DNA of 64,000 nt from contig CAITPI010000052.1 of assembly GCA_903894295.1 (NCBI GenBank), positions 1 through 64,000 of the forward strand, written 5' to 3'. Shown here piece after piece: positions 63,687 through 64,000 of this stretch. This stretch comes from an uncultured Acidimicrobiaceae bacterium (lineage in GTDB: Bacteria; Actinomycetota; Acidimicrobiia; Acidimicrobiales; RAAP-2). The stretch's first letter is position 1. The number at the start of each line of letters is the position of its first letter. Under the pieces are notes generated by a model. That model saw only the letters and a list, made by a program, of their open reading frames with translations. It had not been told where the DNA came from and made no database searches. The position numbers and the translations under genes are program-made.

Positions 63687-63739
63687 TCGACCATTCACTC
63701 CTAGAGTCGTTACTCGTACAGTCGCTAGGCTACCTGTCC
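63687..63739. promoter_or_regulatory. Divergent menB-menE promoter region
   Basis: On the plus strand TAGGCT (63726-63731) lies 8 nt before the menE ATG, a predicted leaderless promoter. Between the genes GAGTCGTTACTC is a small inverted repeat and AGTCG recurs 15 bp further on, which could bind a shared regulator. Confidence 0.4.
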
Positions 63740-64000
63740 ATGAACGAGTTGGTGGCCATCGACCTCCCACCGGGCGATGCCTTCGTCGTTGCCTTGCGCC
63801 GTATCTGGGACCGGGGCGATGCGGCGTTCCCGATCGACCACCGTCTGCCCGTCCCGGCCCGTCAACGTCTGGTCGACGCCCTGCGTCCGGGTCGGATCCT
63901 GGATCGGAGCGGTGAGACCGAATGGTTGGACGGAGCCCCGGTCGAATCCGGAGACGCCCTCGTGATGGCCACCAGCGGCACCACCGGCGAGCCCAAAGGC
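63740..64000 (+). CDS. menE: o-Succinylbenzoate-CoA ligase, N-terminal part (cut by window edge)
   Basis: The frame from ATG 63740 stays open to the window end (87 codons: [13 protein letters not shown]...). It ends in [14 protein letters not shown], the phosphate-binding motif of acyl-adenylate-forming enzymes. The unusually short distance from start to this motif and the position beside menB, menA, menH and menD make MenE the likely identity. It is missing from the ORF track because it is truncated. Confidence 0.82.
   Translation, partial: MNELVAIDLPPGDAFVVALRRIWDRGDAAFPIDHRLPVPARQRLVDALRPGRILDRSGETEWLDGAPVESGDALVMATSGTTGEPKG

Overview
The window is a gene-dense, uniformly GC-rich stretch of core chromosome from an actinobacterium. 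Supporting this are a mycobacterial-type integration host factor (mIHF), DUF3151 and DUF1844 proteins, a PriA without a recognisable Walker A, a type-2 PyrF, frequent GTG starts, and gene orders familiar from mycobacteria (argCJBDF-pheST-trmH-rplT-rpmI-infC; aroCKBQ-pepQ-efp-nusB-pyrRBC-carAB; mihF-gmk-rpoZ-coaBC-metK-priA-def-fmt-rpe-ribD). A deep-branching class such as Acidimicrobiia would fit, but that is a guess. I see no insertion sequence, prophage, CRISPR array, rRNA or tRNA gene, and no gap between genes longer than about 220 bp.

Layout. 1-4639 (minus): arginine operon argC-J-B-D-F, nearly all genes overlapping by 1-4 nt, with an ARG-box-like promoter before argC. 4842-7682: a CapA-like metallophosphatase and a divergent FAD amine oxidase. 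7695-13780 (minus): translation block pheT, pheS, a TrmH-type methyltransferase, rplT, rpmI, infC. 13994-16143 (plus): DUF1844 protein and an MFS transporter. 16163-23791 (minus): NHL-propeller protein, cold-shock-like protein, hisG, riboflavin genes ribH-ribBA-ribD, rpe, fmt, def. 23870-29806 (minus): priA, metK, coaBC, rpoZ, gmk, mihF. 29995-30603 (plus): an unrecognised protein. 30626-39995 (minus): pyrimidine operon pyrR-B-C-carA-carB-D-F. 40107-46598 (minus): nusB, efp, pepQ, shikimate genes aroQ-B-K-C, and a prepilin-type peptidase. 46659-59052: mixed genes (dienelactone hydrolase, secreted copper monooxygenase-like protein, two-gene ABC transporter, NfuA-like Fe-S carrier, Cys-rich protein, small proteins, flavin reductase-like protein, lipoprotein, DUF3151, tyrS, carotenoid oxygenase, LCP protein). 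59094-64000: menaquinone genes menD, menH, menA, menB and the start of menE on both strands.

No obvious new multi-gene system is present. The most interesting signals are in expression control. At least fifteen genes have a TAnnnT -10 box 6-8 nt before an ATG/GTG, which implies leaderless transcripts. In two cases (pheS and the ABC ATPase) the predicted leaderless start opens a 12- or 16-codon upstream ORF whose TGA overlaps the GTG of the real gene (GTGA). infC has no conventional start codon before its conserved N-terminal domain and appears to start at ATA. The pyr leader carries a PyrR-loop consensus just upstream of a strong ribosome binding site. A 33-bp palindrome-bearing unit is repeated three times between rpmI and rplT. 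On the metabolic side, ribE is absent from the rib cluster and pyrK from the pyr operon.
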